This document shows positions 36,099 to 46,400 of a stretch of 64,000 nt of DNA, piece by piece; the first letter of the stretch is position 1; each line of letters starts with the position of its first letter. The stretch is from NCBI RefSeq assembly GCF_037055355.1, contig NZ_CP146350.1:7587001-7651000 (forward strand). The letters are read 5' to 3'. Made by a program: the position numbers and the translations under genes. This DNA is from Streptomyces sp. DG1A-41. Its GTDB lineage: Bacteria > Actinomycetota > Actinomycetes > Streptomycetales > Streptomycetaceae. The notes beneath the pieces are model-generated. The model searched no databases. It was not told the DNA's origin and saw nothing but the letters and a program-made list of their open reading frames with translations.

Positions 36099-36114
36099 AT
36101 GTGAGCGATAACAT
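36099..36114. promoter_or_regulatory. LacI-family operator, site 2
   Basis: ATGTGAGCGATAACAT (extended to GAT...ATC at 36097-36116 in part) lies 57 bp before the ATG of the secreted glycosidase. It differs by one base from site 1 at 31672-31687. Confidence 0.65.
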
Positions 36115-36171
36115 CCCGGTTCCCCCGATCCGTCCTCCCGCAGTGCCGCGGGAGGAGAAAGCCAGGTTTCC

Positions 36172-38793
36172 ATGTCCCTCGACACCCGCACCCCGGGCGC
36201 CGCGCCGCCCGGCCGAAGAAGAGCACACCTCACCAGAGCACTGCTGGCCTGCGCGGCCCTCGTAGGCACCGCACTCGCCGTGCCCCAGCCGGCAGCCGCC
36301 GCCACCCAGACCTTCACCGTCGACCTCGGCACGACCACGGGAACCGTCCTGCGCGGCTCCAACGGCGCGCTCTACGGACAGAGCGACGACGGCGTCCCCA
36401 GCGACAACCTGCTGGCGCCCCTGAAGCTCACCACCGGATCGCAGAAGCCCCCGAACGGTGCCCAGCACCCCAACGGGGACATCCTGGACGTGGCCCCGTC
36501 GTTCTTCCGCAACGGCGGCGGCACGATGTACACCAACATCCAGGACATGTACTCGGACTGGCCGTACCAGAACCTCGGCCTCAGCGACTACCTCACCAAG
36601 GTCGACAGCGCCGTCAACGCGATCAAGGGGACCTCGTACGCCGACAAGGTCGTCTTCGTCCCCTTCAACGAGCCTGACGGCATCTGGTACACCGGCATCA
36701 GGAGCAGCGATGCCACGACTTACCAGGCGGCCCTGAACAAGTTCAACTCCGACTGGAGCACCGTCTACGACCGGATCCGGAGCATCATCCCCGACGCGAA
36801 GATAGGCGGGCCCAACACCGCCAACTGGAACAGCAAGTTCTTCGGCGACTTCCTGACCTACGCCAAGTCCAAGAACCAGCTGCCGGACGTGTTCACCTGG
36901 CACGAGCTCGGCCCGGGCTCCCTCGCCTCGTACCGCGGCCACTACGCCACGTACCGCTCCCTGGAGAGCGCCCGCGGCATCAGCCCCATCACGGTCAACA
37001 TCGACGAGTACGCCAACCGGCGCGACCTGTCCGTGCCCGGCCAGATGGTGCAGTGGGCCGCGATGTTCGAGGACACCAAGGTCTACGCCCAGCAGCCCTA
37101 CTGGGACGCGGCCGGCAACATGGACGGCAACACGGCCCTCACCAACAGCCCCAACGGCACGTGGTGGTTCTGGCGCTGGTACGCCGGAATGACCGGGCAG
37201 ACCGTCAAGGCGACCCCGCCGCAGCCCAACGTCCAGGACACCCTCCAGGGCATGGCCTCGCTGGACACCGGCCGCAAGCAGGCCCAGGTCGTCCTCGGCG
37301 GATCCGCCACCGACACCGACGTGGTGATCAACAACATCCCGAGCACCACCTTCGGCAGCAAGGTCGAGGTCACCGTGCAGGCCCTGGACTGGTCCGGCTA
37401 CGACGGCGTGTCCGCGCCGCCGCAGACCATCTCCCGCGCCGCCTTCACCCCCTCCAGCGGGTCCATCACCGTTCCGCTGACCGGCCTGAACCGCATGTCG
37501 GCCTACCGCATCACGGTCACCCCGAACGGCGGTGGCACCGCCGCCACGCCCACCGTGCCGCAGAGCACCTCGTACGAGGCCGAGAACGCCACCGTCACCA
37601 GCGGCACGATCAGCACCCAGGGCAACGGCGCCAACTACAACGAGGCGCAGAAGTACGCCGCCTCCGGCAACAAGGACGTCACCGCCCTCAACCAGGCGAC
37701 CAGCGAGGTCGACTTCGCCGTGAGCGTCCCGTCGTCCGGGACGTACAACCTCCGGATCTTCTACGGCAACCAGACCGGCACCCCGGCCCAGCAAGCGCTG
37801 CGGATCGACGGCGCCGACCCGAAGTTCGTCACCTACCCGTCCACCCTGAACTCCGGGTACCGGGGCACGGTCACCGTCCCGGTGACACTGAGCGCGGGCA
37901 GCCACACCATCTCCCTCGCCAAGTCCGACGCCACCCTGGGCACCGGCGTGGGTGACGTGACCCTCGACAAGATCGACCTGGCGGCCGCGCAGAGCAACCC
38001 GGAGACGCTGTACGAGGCCACGTTCGCCGACACCAGCGGCACTCCCGGCTGGTCGTACGCGGACGTGGGCGAGGCCGGGACCGGCGCCGTCGTCCTGGAC
38101 TCCGGCGACAGCACCACGTTCGACGCCTACGCGCCCACCAACGGCTACTACACCGTGAAGACCGACTACGCCTCCACGGGCGGAACGGCCGCCCTGGCCC
38201 TGAACGGCACCACCGTCGCCACCCTGGCCAACTCCAGCGGCGCGGCGGCCACCGCGAGCAACCGCCTCTACCTGGTGGCCGGCATCAACCGGATCAAGGT
38301 CAGCCCGAACAGCGGCGCCACGGTCACCCTGCGGGACCTGAAGGTGGCCGGCTCGGGTGACACCACCGGCGTCACCAAGATCGAGGCCGAGAGCGGCACC
38401 CTGGCCGGCGCGGCCAGGATCCAGTCGAACGTGTGGAGCTCCGGCGGCAAGAACGTCGGCTACATCGGCAACGGCAGCGCCAACACGCTGACCTTCGGCA
38501 ACATCAGCGCCCCGGCCGCGGGCCGGTACGCGGTGGTGATCCACTACGCAAACAACGACCGGTCGGGCACCGGCAGTTACAACACCAACGTCAAGTCCCG
38601 CACCGCCCAGCTGACGGTGAACGGCGGCACCCCGGCCACGTCGACCTTCCGCAACACCTACGGCTGGAGCGACTTCTGGTCGCTGGGCACCACCGTCGAC
38701 CTCAACGCCGGAACCAACACCCTGAAGATCTCCAACTCATCCGCCTACGCACCCGACATCGACTACATCGAGGTCGCCCGGGTGAACGGCTGA
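36172..38793 (+). CDS. Secreted GH39-like glycoside hydrolase with CBM35/CBM6-type modules
   Basis: An 873-residue exported enzyme. Residues 1-44 are a signal peptide with an arginine cluster (GRRRAHLTRALLACAAL...AAA). Residues 50-390 form a clan-A type barrel: acid/base Glu167 in VPFNEPDGIW, nucleophile candidate Glu279 in TVNIDEYANRR. A beta domain follows (395-455). A CBM35/CBM6-like module starts at about 462 (TSYEAENATVTSGTI), a linker sandwich spans about 610-725, and a second module starts at about 738 (TKIEAESGTLAGAARIQSN). GH39 enzymes of this style release galactosyl- or arabinosyl-arabinose from arabinogalactan side chains; I infer that substrate from the neighbouring alpha-galactosidase. 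A LacI-type operator lies upstream. Confidence 0.8.
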   Translation: MSLDTRTPGAAPPGRRRAHLTRALLACAALVGTALAVPQPAAAATQTFTVDLGTTTGTVLRGSNGALYGQSDDGVPSDNLLAPLKLTTGSQKPPNGAQHPNGDILDVAPSFFRNGGGTMYTNIQDMYSDWPYQNLGLSDYLTKVDSAVNAIKGTSYADKVVFVPFNEPDGIWYTGIRSSDATTYQAALNKFNSDWSTVYDRIRSIIPDAKIGGPNTANWNSKFFGDFLTYAKSKNQLPDVFTWHELGPGSLASYRGHYATYRSLESARGISPITVNIDEYANRRDLSVPGQMVQWAAMFEDTKVYAQQPYWDAAGNMDGNTALTNSPNGTWWFWRWYAGMTGQTVKATPPQPNVQDTLQGMASLDTGRKQAQVVLGGSATDTDVVINNIPSTTFGSKVEVTVQALDWSGYDGVSAPPQTISRAAFTPSSGSITVPLTGLNRMSAYRITVTPNGGGTAATPTVPQSTSYEAENATVTSGTISTQGNGANYNEAQKYAASGNKDVTALNQATSEVDFAVSVPSSGTYNLRIFYGNQTGTPAQQALRIDGADPKFVTYPSTLNSGYRGTVTVPVTLSAGSHTISLAKSDATLGTGVGDVTLDKIDLAAAQSNPETLYEATFADTSGTPGWSYADVGEAGTGAVVLDSGDSTTFDAYAPTNGYYTVKTDYASTGGTAALALNGTTVATLANSSGAAATASNRLYLVAGINRIKVSPNSGATVTLRDLKVAGSGDTTGVTKIEAESGTLAGAARIQSNVWSSGGKNVGYIGNGSANTLTFGNISAPAAGRYAVVIHYANNDRSGTGSYNTNVKSRTAQLTVNGGTPATSTFRNTYGWSDFWSLGTTVDLNAGTNTLKISNSSAYAPDIDYIEVARVNG

Positions 38794-38886
38794 CCCTTGG
38801 GGCCGCCGCCGAACCCGGCGGCGGCCCTCTTTCCCCGCATGCCGCCGCCCGTCCCCGCCCCGACCGCCCCAGCCCGAAAGGCCGCC

Positions 38887-41019
38887 ATGCCGAACATCGC
38901 CCACGATCCCGAGCACCGCCTGTGGGTCCTGTCCGGACCCGGCTCCAGCTACGTCCTCCACCTCGACGACGACCACCGACTGCGCGGTCTGCACTGGGGC
39001 CCCCGACTCACCCTCGAACAGGCCCTCTCCCTCCTGGACCGCCCCCAGCCCGGCCGCCGGTCGTTCGAGGACCCCGCCGACGGCACCCTCGACCTCGACA
39101 CCGCGGGAGCCATGCGCTACGCCCACGCGGGCGTCCAGGTCCGCTTCCCGGACGGGGTGCGCGACCTCGAAACGCACCCGGCAGGCGAGAAGGTGCTGCA
39201 CCACGAGGACGGCACGGAACTGGTCCTGCGGTTCGCCGACCGGCACTACCCGCTCACCCTCGAGGCCCACTACCGCCTCCGCACCGGCACCGACGTCATC
39301 GAACGCCACCTGGTCCTGCGTCATACTGGGGCACCTGCCGACGACACGATCACGATCGTCCGCGCCGACTCCGCCACCTGGGTGCTGCCCAGGCTGGGCG
39401 AGTACCGTCTGAGCCAGGTGCGAGGCCAGTGGTGCGCCGAGACGCGTCTGAACAGGACGTCGCTGCCCTACGGCGAGACCGTCCTCACCAGCCGCCGGGG
39501 CACCACCGGACACCAGACCAACCCGTGGGCCATGATCGACGACGGTGGCGCCGACGAGGTGCACGGGGCCGTCTGGTCGTGCGCCCTAGCCTGGAGCGGC
39601 AGCTGGCGGCTCACCGCCCAGCGGCTGCCCACGGAACGGGTCACCCTGTCCGCGGGGTTCGGCCACGACCCGGTCACCTGGGAACTGGCGCCGGGTGAGG
39701 AACTAACCACCCCCGTCTGTGCCGGGGCGTACACCGAGGGCGGCTTCGGAGCCGCCAGCCGCCTGTGGCACCGGCACGTACTGGACCACGTACTGCCGCA
39801 CCCTGAGGAAGTGCGGCCGGTGCTCTACAACTCCTGGGAGGCCACCGAGTTCGACATCGACGTCACCCGGCAGATGGAACTGGCCGAGAAGGCCGCGGCA
39901 CTCGGCGCCGAGCTCTTCGTGATGGACGACGGCTGGTTCGGCGCCCGCACCCACGACGCCGCCGGACTCGGCGACTGGAGTCCCAACCCCGACCGCTTCC
40001 CCGACGGCCTCACCCCCCTCATCGACCGGGTGCACGACCTCGGCATGCGGTTCGGCCTGTGGGTAGAGCCCGAGATGGTCAACCCCGACAGCGACCTCTA
40101 CCGCGCCCATCCCGACTGGGTGCTGCACCACCCCCACCGCCGCCGCACCGAGCACCGCAACCAGCTGGTGCTCAACCTCGCCCGCCCCGACGTGGCCGCC
40201 TGGCTGCACGGCCGGCTGGACGAACTGGTGTCGAAGAACGCCGTCGACTTTCTCAAGTGGGACATGAACCGGCCCTTCACCGAGGCCGGATGGCCCGACG
40301 CCGGGGGCGATCCCGACCGGCTGTGGATCGATCACGTGCGCAACCTCTACGCCCTGCTCGACCGGCTGCGCGCCGACCACCCCGGGCTCCGCATCGAGAC
40401 GTGCAGCAGCGGGGGCGGCCGGCTCGACCTCGGCATCCTCGCCCGCACCGACCAGGTGTGGACCTCCGACAACACCGACGCGCTGGACCGCGTCGAGATC
40501 CAGCACGGCTTCTCACAGCTGTACCCGGCCCGGGTCATGGGTGCCTGGGTCACCGACAGCCCCAACCCCTACACCGGGCGCCGCGTGCCCCTCGACTTCC
40601 GCTTCCACGCCGCCATGAACGGCGTCCTGGGCATCGGCGGCGACCTGAACCGCTGGAGCGAGGCGGAGCTGGGCCGGGCAGCCGAACACGTCACCGCGTA
40701 CAAGCGCGTGCGGCACCTCGTGCAGCTCGGCGTGCAGCACCGGCTGCGGCCCCGCGACGGCGGGGAGCTGAACGCCGTGCAGTACGTGGCTCCCGACGGC
40801 AGGGAGATAGCCGTGATCGCCCTCAGAACGGCGCGGCACTTCGGCCACCACGACCCGGCCCTGCCGCTGCGTGCCCTCGAACCCGCGGCACGGTACCGGG
40901 ACACCGTCACCGGAGTCGTGCACCACGGTGCCATCCTCCTCACACACGGCCTGCATCTGGACCTCGCCGCCGACGACTACGCGTCCACATTGGTCCACCT
41001 GATACGGGAGCCCGCCTGA
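38887..41019 (+). CDS. Alpha-galactosidase, GH36
   Basis: A 710-residue cytoplasmic enzyme of the GH36 family, with no signal peptide. It has an N-terminal beta-supersandwich, a TIM barrel from about 330 (VLYNSWEATEFDID, ELFVMDDGWFG) and a C-terminal beta domain. The nucleophile is Asp459 in DFLKWDMNRPF; the acid/base is Asp528 in VWTSDNTDALDR. CSSGGGRLDLGIL is the family substrate loop. ATG 38887 has a GAAAGG site and matches the family N terminus. It follows the GH39-like gene by 93 bp. Its likely job is to remove terminal alpha-galactose from the sugar brought in by the ABC importer. Confidence 0.93.
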   Translation: MPNIAHDPEHRLWVLSGPGSSYVLHLDDDHRLRGLHWGPRLTLEQALSLLDRPQPGRRSFEDPADGTLDLDTAGAMRYAHAGVQVRFPDGVRDLETHPAGEKVLHHEDGTELVLRFADRHYPLTLEAHYRLRTGTDVIERHLVLRHTGAPADDTITIVRADSATWVLPRLGEYRLSQVRGQWCAETRLNRTSLPYGETVLTSRRGTTGHQTNPWAMIDDGGADEVHGAVWSCALAWSGSWRLTAQRLPTERVTLSAGFGHDPVTWELAPGEELTTPVCAGAYTEGGFGAASRLWHRHVLDHVLPHPEEVRPVLYNSWEATEFDIDVTRQMELAEKAAALGAELFVMDDGWFGARTHDAAGLGDWSPNPDRFPDGLTPLIDRVHDLGMRFGLWVEPEMVNPDSDLYRAHPDWVLHHPHRRRTEHRNQLVLNLARPDVAAWLHGRLDELVSKNAVDFLKWDMNRPFTEAGWPDAGGDPDRLWIDHVRNLYALLDRLRADHPGLRIETCSSGGGRLDLGILARTDQVWTSDNTDALDRVEIQHGFSQLYPARVMGAWVTDSPNPYTGRRVPLDFRFHAAMNGVLGIGGDLNRWSEAELGRAAEHVTAYKRVRHLVQLGVQHRLRPRDGGELNAVQYVAPDGREIAVIALRTARHFGHHDPALPLRALEPAARYRDTVTGVVHHGAILLTHGLHLDLAADDYASTLVHLIREPA

Positions 41020-41209
41020 TGACGCGGCCGACAGGACGAAGCCGGGCCGTGCCGGAGGCGGGCAGGAAGGGGGCGCAGGTGATCGGTCACCGCTCCAGTG
41101 TGTGATGAACTCTCAGGTGAGCGGCCTGGTTCGAGGAGCATTTCGCCTCATCGACAGTCTGCGTCATCATGTCTGCCTGCGAGCCGATAACCGCGAGGTG
41201 AAAGACCGC

Positions 41210-43035
41210 ATGTTCACCACCCGCCCCACCCTCCAGGGCACCTTCGGCATGGTGTCCTCCACACACTGGCTCGCCTCGCAGTCGGCGATGGCCGTCCTGG
41301 AGGACGGCGGCAACGCCTACGACGCGGCCGTGGCGGGCGCGTTCGTGCTGCATGTCGTCGAGCCGCACCTCAACGGCCCGGCCGGCGAGGTGCCGATCCT
41401 GCTCGCCCGGCCGGCGGCGAGGTGCGGGTGCTGTGCGGGCAGGGCGTCGCACCGGCCGGGGCGACGGTCGCCCACTACCGGGGCCTCGGCCTGGACCTCG
41501 TCCCCGGCACCGGCCCGCTCGCCGCCGCCGTGCCGGGGGCGTTCGACGCCTGGATGGTGCTGCTGCGCGACCACGGCACCAAGTCCCTCGACGAGGTCCT
41601 GAAGTACGCCGTCGGGTACGCCGAGCACGGGCACCCGCCCGTGGAGCGCGTCGGCGAGACCGCAGAGACCGTGCGCGAGCTGTTCGAGACGGAGTGGACT
41701 TCGTCGGCCGACGTCTACCTGCCCGGCGGGAAGGCCCCGCGCCCCGGCGAGCTCTTCACCAACCCCGCGCTCGCCGCCACCTGGAAGCGCCTGCTCGCCG
41801 AGACCGCCGGAGCGGGGGACCGGGAGGCACGGATCGAGGCCGCGCGGGAGGTGTGGCGCTGCGGCTTCATAGCCGAGGCCCTGGTCCGGCAGGCCGGGCG
41901 GCCCACCATGGACACCAGCGGCGAACGCCACACCGGTACCCTCACGGCCGCCGACCTCGCCGCCTGGTCCGCCGGCTACGAGACACCGGTGACGTACGAC
42001 TGGAACGGCTGGACGGTGTGCAAGCCGGGTCCCTGGAGCCAGGGCCCGGTCCTCCTCCAGCAGCTCGCCCTGCTCCCGCCCGAACTGCCCCGCCACGGCT
42101 CCGCCGACTACGTCCACCTGCTGGTCGAGAACTGCAAGCTCGCCATGGCCGACCGGGAGGCCTGGTACGGGGACGCCGCCGACGTGCCGCTCGACGACCT
42201 GCTGTCGGACGCGTACAACACGGCCCGCCGCGCTCTCGTCGGCGAGCAGGCCTCCCACGACCTGCGGCCCGGCAGCCCCGGCGGACGCACTCCGCGACTG
42301 TGCGCGCACGCGCGCGTGGCGGCCGCCGCCCAGGAGGGCTTCGACGCCCTGGGCGTCGGTGAACCGACCGTCGCCAAGAGCCCCACGTCCCCCGTGCCCG
42401 GCGAACCGGAGGTCACCGCCGACGGGGCCACCCGCGGCGACACCTGCCACCTCGACGTCGTCGACCGCTGGGGCAACATGGTCTCGGCCACGCCCAGCGG
42501 CGGCTGGCTCCAGTCCAACCCCGTCGTGCCCGAACTCGGCTTCCCGCTCGGCACCCGGCTCCAGATGGCCTGGCTGGAGGAGGGCCTGCCGAACTCCCTC
42601 ACCCCGGGGCGCCGCCCCCGCACCACGCTGACGCCCTCGATCGCCCTGCGCGAGGGCGTGCCCGTCATGGCGTTCGGCACCCCGGGCGGGGACCAGCAGG
42701 ACCAGTGGCAGCTGCACTTCCTCCTGGCGGTCGCGCTGCGCGCCCAGGTGCGCGGCGGCCTGGACCTCCAGGGCGCGATCGACGCCCCGAACTGGCACAA
42801 CGACAGCTTCCCCGGCTCCTTCTATCCGCGAGGCATGCGCCCCGGAAGCGTCACCGTGGAGTCCCGCACGGACCCGGCCGTCGTCGAGGAGCTGAGGCGG
42901 CGCGGCCACGAGGTGACCGTCGGCGGCCCCTGGTCGGAGGGCCGGCTCTGCGCGGTCGCCCGGGACCCGGAGACGGGCGTCCTGTCGGCGGCGGCGAACC
43001 CGCGCGGCATGCAGGGCTACGCGGTCGGGCGGTGA
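41210..43035 (+). CDS. Gamma-glutamyltransferase family protein, with one frameshift
   Basis: ATG 41210 starts a cytoplasmic GGT-family protein (no signal peptide): MFTTRPTLQGTFGMVSSTHW, then AVLEDGGNAYDAAVAGAFVLHVVEPHLNGPAGE. The frame breaks at about 41411, where one C is missing in a CC/GG run. The family sequence continues in the next frame (GGEVRVLCGQGVAPAGATV) to 43035. The predicted self-cleavage Thr lies in RGDTCHLDVVDRWGNMVS, and the small subunit has TPGGDQQDQWQLHFLL. Corrected length is about 608. It belongs to the intracellular GGT-like group rather than the secreted type at 11972. It is either an assembly indel or a recent pseudogene. Confidence 0.82.
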
Positions 43036-43151
43036 TCCCGCCGAGCCCCCGGCCGTGGATCCCGCGGGTGACACGTCGTTGTTCCCCGCGATGCCACCCG
43101 GAGTGCACCGGGCGGGTGGGGATTGTCAGTGGCGCGTGTTGTGATGGAGGG

Positions 43152-43997
43152 GTGATCGACAGCACCGAAACCATCGAAGAGTTTCTCGCACAGCACGCCT
43201 CCGACGTCGAGGAGGAGATCCGCAGGGCGGCCGCCGCCGAGATCATGCCGCGCTGGCGCCGGCTCGCCGCACACGAGGTGGACCAGAAGGCCGGCCCGCA
43301 CGACCTGGTCACGGACGCCGACCGCAAGGCCGAGCTGTACCTGACCGAGGCACTGGTCGCCCTGCTGCCCGGCTCGGTCGTGGTCGGCGAGGAGGCGGTC
43401 CACGCCAATCCCGCGTCCTACGAGGCCATACGCGGCGACGCCCCGGTCTGGATCGTCGACCCGGTCGACGGGACCCGGCAGTTCGTGCGCGGCGAACCGG
43501 GCTTCTGCACCCTGGTCGCGCTGGCCCAGGGCGGCACCCTGCTGGCGTCCTGGACGTACGTCCCAGCTCGCGACCGGCTCGCCACCGCCCAGCGGGGCAA
43601 GGGCGCCTACCTCGACGGGGAGCGGCTGTTCGCCGGCGTGCCCGAGCCCGGCCGGGATCTCCGCGTGGCCACGTCCCACCCGGACTACACGACGGACGAG
43701 CAGAAGCGCGCACTGCTCGGCCTGCGCACCGACGGTGTGGCACCGCGCTCGTGCGGCTCGGCCGGACTGGAGTACCTCGCCATCGCACGGGGCGAGTCGG
43801 ACGCCACGGCCTTCTCCTGGGAAGCCGCCTGGGATCACGCGGCCGGTCTGCTCCTGGTCGAGGAGGCGGGCGGCGCCCACCTGACCCTCGTGGGGGAGCC
43901 GTTCCGCATCACCGGCGGCAATGCCCTGCCCTTCACCGCCGCCCGCGACGCGGCCACGGCCCGCCGGGTGGCGGCACTGCTGGCGGGCGGAGCCTGA
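43152..43997 (+). CDS. Inositol-monophosphatase-family phosphatase
   Basis: A 281-residue Mg-dependent sugar-phosphatase fold. Motifs are KAGPHDLVTDADRKAE, VVGEEAVH (first metal Glu), WIVDPVDGTRQFVRGEPGF (DPxDGT core) and SWEAAWDHAAGLLLVEEAGG (WDxAAG). The start is GTG 43152 with GGAGG just upstream. Members act as inositol, fructose-1,6-bis-, histidinol or 3'-phosphoadenosine phosphatases. Nothing here decides among these. It is transcribed alone, 117 bp after the GGT gene. Confidence 0.87.
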   Translation: MIDSTETIEEFLAQHASDVEEEIRRAAAAEIMPRWRRLAAHEVDQKAGPHDLVTDADRKAELYLTEALVALLPGSVVVGEEAVHANPASYEAIRGDAPVWIVDPVDGTRQFVRGEPGFCTLVALAQGGTLLASWTYVPARDRLATAQRGKGAYLDGERLFAGVPEPGRDLRVATSHPDYTTDEQKRALLGLRTDGVAPRSCGSAGLEYLAIARGESDATAFSWEAAWDHAAGLLLVEEAGGAHLTLVGEPFRITGGNALPFTAARDAATARRVAALLAGGA

Positions 43998-44138
43998 CCG
44001 TCACGGACGGTACACGACCTGTTGCTCAAGCTGCATTCCGGCCGTCCTTCCCGCGCGAATCCACCCGCAGCCGGTGACTGTCAGTCCCCGGGCCTATCCT
44101 GATCCACAGTGGCCGTCGGCTGACGAAGGGGTCCGAAG

Positions 44139-45554
44139 GTGCCGTTGCTCGATGCCGTCGTAGTGGGTGCGGGGCCGAACGGGCTGACCGCGGCCGTGGA
44201 GCTGGCCCGCCGCGGCTTCTCCGTCGCCGTGTTCGAGGCCCAGGGCACCGTGGGCGGCGGCGCCCGCACCGAGGAGCTCACCCTGCCCGGCTTCCGTCAC
44301 GACCCGTGCTCCGCGGCGCACCCGCTCGCCATCAACTCACCCGCGTTCCGCGCCCTGCCCCTCCAGCGCTACGGCCTGGAATGGCTGCACGCCGAGCTCC
44401 CCATGGCGCACCCCTTCCCGGACGGCTCGGCGGCCGTGCTGGCCCGGTCCGTGGGGGAGACGGCCGCCTCCTTCGGGCCGCGCGACGCCGGGGCGTACCG
44501 CAGGCTCGTCGAGCCCTTCCTGCCCAAGTGGGACGTGCTGGTCCGGGACTTCATGTCCCTGCCGCTCAGCGCGCTGCCCCGCGACCCGGTCACCCTCGCC
44601 CGCTTCGGCCTGGTGGGCCTGCCCCCGTCGACCTTGCTGATGCGCCGCTTCCGCGACGAACCGGCCAGGACACTGTTCGCCGGGCTCGTCGCGCATGTCA
44701 TGGCACCGCTCGGCGGCTTCGCCACCAGCGCCATCGGCCTGGTCTTCGCTCTCGCGGCACACGCCCGCGGCTGGCCCGTCGCCCGCGGCGGCTCCCAGGC
44801 CATCTCCGACGCCCTCGCCGCCTACCTGCGCGACCTCGGCGGCAGCGTCCACACCGACTACGAGGTCAAGCGCCTGGACGACCTGCCGCCGGCCCGCGCG
44901 TACGTCTTCGACACCTCACCCACCGCCCTGGCCCGCATCGCCGGCTTCGGCAGCCACTACGCTGACTACCGCTACGGACCGGGCGTCTTCAAGATCGACT
45001 ACGCGCTGGACGGCCCCGTGCCGTGGACCGCGAAGGAGGCCCGTGTCGCCGGCACGGTGCAGATCGGCGCGAACCGCGCGGAGATCGGCACGGCCCTGCG
45101 CGCGGCGTCCCGGGAGGGCCGGGCCCCCGACAAGCCGTTTCTGATCACGGTCCAGCCCAGCCTCGTCGACCCCACCCGGGCCCCGGCGGGCAAGCACGTC
45201 TTCTGGGCCTACGGGCACGTCCCGCACGGCTGGACCGGCGACCTCACCGACGCCGTCGAACGCCAACTGGAGCGGTTCGCCCCGGGGTTCCGCGACCGCG
45301 TCCTGGCCCGAGCCACCGCCGGCCCGCCCCGACTCGCCGCCCGCAACGCCAACTACATCGGCGGAGACATCGCCTCCGGCGCGGTCTCCGGCCTCCAGGT
45401 CCTGCTACGCCCCAAACCGACCCTGTTCCCGTACCACACCCCCCACCCGGCCGTCTTCATCTGCTCGTCGGCCACCCCGCCGGGCCCCGGCGTGCACGGC
45501 ATGTCCGGGCACAACGCGGCCAAGGCCGTCTGGAAGCGACTGAGGCAGACATGA
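44139..45554 (+). CDS. FAD-dependent oxidoreductase, phytoene-desaturase-like
   Basis: A 471-residue flavoprotein. The N-terminal dinucleotide-binding motif is [28 protein letters not shown], followed by the GGGART motif typical of the carotenoid desaturase/amine oxidase group. The C-terminal FAD motif region ends [18 protein letters not shown]. Substrate is unknown; no isoprenoid genes are near. GTG 44139 has a GAAGG site. Its stop overlaps the start of the macro-domain gene by 4 bp (ATGA), so the two are translationally coupled. Confidence 0.87.
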   Translation: MPLLDAVVVGAGPNGLTAAVELARRGFSVAVFEAQGTVGGGARTEELTLPGFRHDPCSAAHPLAINSPAFRALPLQRYGLEWLHAELPMAHPFPDGSAAVLARSVGETAASFGPRDAGAYRRLVEPFLPKWDVLVRDFMSLPLSALPRDPVTLARFGLVGLPPSTLLMRRFRDEPARTLFAGLVAHVMAPLGGFATSAIGLVFALAAHARGWPVARGGSQAISDALAAYLRDLGGSVHTDYEVKRLDDLPPARAYVFDTSPTALARIAGFGSHYADYRYGPGVFKIDYALDGPVPWTAKEARVAGTVQIGANRAEIGTALRAASREGRAPDKPFLITVQPSLVDPTRAPAGKHVFWAYGHVPHGWTGDLTDAVERQLERFAPGFRDRVLARATAGPPRLAARNANYIGGDIASGAVSGLQVLLRPKPTLFPYHTPHPAVFICSSATPPGPGVHGMSGHNAAKAVWKRLRQT

Positions 45555-46060
45555 CCACCATCGAACTGGTCCGGGGCGACATCACGCGCGAGAGCGTCGA
45601 CGCCATCGTCAACGCGGCCAACTCCTCGCTGCTGGGCGGGGGAGGGGTCGACGGAGCGATCCACCGGCGCGGCGGCCCCGCGATCCTGGACGAGTGCCGC
45701 AAGCTCCGCGCCTCGCGGTACGGCAAGGGTTTGCGCACCGGCCAGGCGGTCGCCACCACCGCGGGCGACCTGGACGCCCGGTGGGTGATCCACACCGTCG
45801 GGCCGCGTTTCAGCCAAGACGAGGACCGTTCGCACCTGCTGGCCTCCTGCTACCGGGAGTCGCTGCGGGTCGCCGGCGAACTCGGCGCCCGCACGGTCGC
45901 GTTCCCGGCCGTCTCCGCCGGCATCTACGGCTGGCCCCTCGAGGACGCCGCCCGGATCGCCGTGGAGACGGTGCGGGCGATGGAGACGGCGGTCGAAGAG
46001 GTCAGGTTCGTTCTCTTCGACGATCGGGCTTACGAGGCGTTCGCCGGGCGACTCCGCTGA
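45551..46060 (+). CDS. Macro-domain hydrolase (O-acetyl-ADP-ribose deacetylase type)
   Basis: A 169-residue single macro domain. It contains the ADP-ribose-binding signature [40 protein letters not shown] and [15 protein letters not shown]. The conserved Asn, Asp and Gly-rich loop of the MacroD class are present. It removes ADP-ribose or O-acetyl groups, linking to sirtuin or ADP-ribosylation metabolism. It is coupled by a 4-bp overlap to the flavoprotein gene. A degenerate second copy of its C-terminal third lies at 53445-53590, on the other side of the fructose PTS block. Confidence 0.93.
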   Translation: MTTIELVRGDITRESVDAIVNAANSSLLGGGGVDGAIHRRGGPAILDECRKLRASRYGKGLRTGQAVATTAGDLDARWVIHTVGPRFSQDEDRSHLLASCYRESLRVAGELGARTVAFPAVSAGIYGWPLEDAARIAVETVRAMETAVEEVRFVLFDDRAYEAFAGRLR

Positions 46061-46400
46061 AGGCGGCACGGCCGGCCGGTGTCGTGGTGGAGCGCGATGC
46101 CGTACCGCGCACACGCACCGCATAACCGGCGGCACGTCCGTGGCGCCGGGGAGGGCCGCAGGATCCCCGAGACACCGACGTGCGGCCGGTGGACCGATCG
46201 GGCTCGCCCTGCCACGTTCTCTCGCTCCGGATGCGTTCTCACCAGCCAGAGGTAGTGTTGTTCTGCCAGTCGCAAGAAGTGTCCCCTCGACCGCTTCGGC
46301 AGCGCGACCGTGGTGGCTCGTCGCCATAGGGCCATCGGGCTTCCGCCCCATGCCGGGCAGACCGGCACCCCGCTGCCGCCGGTTCCAGTGTGGTGCTCGT
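46061..46400. other. Intergenic stretch before the fructose operon
   Basis: About 340 bp with no convincing gene. It must contain the promoter and any DeoR-family operator for fruK, but I cannot point to a clear site. Confidence 0.4.
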
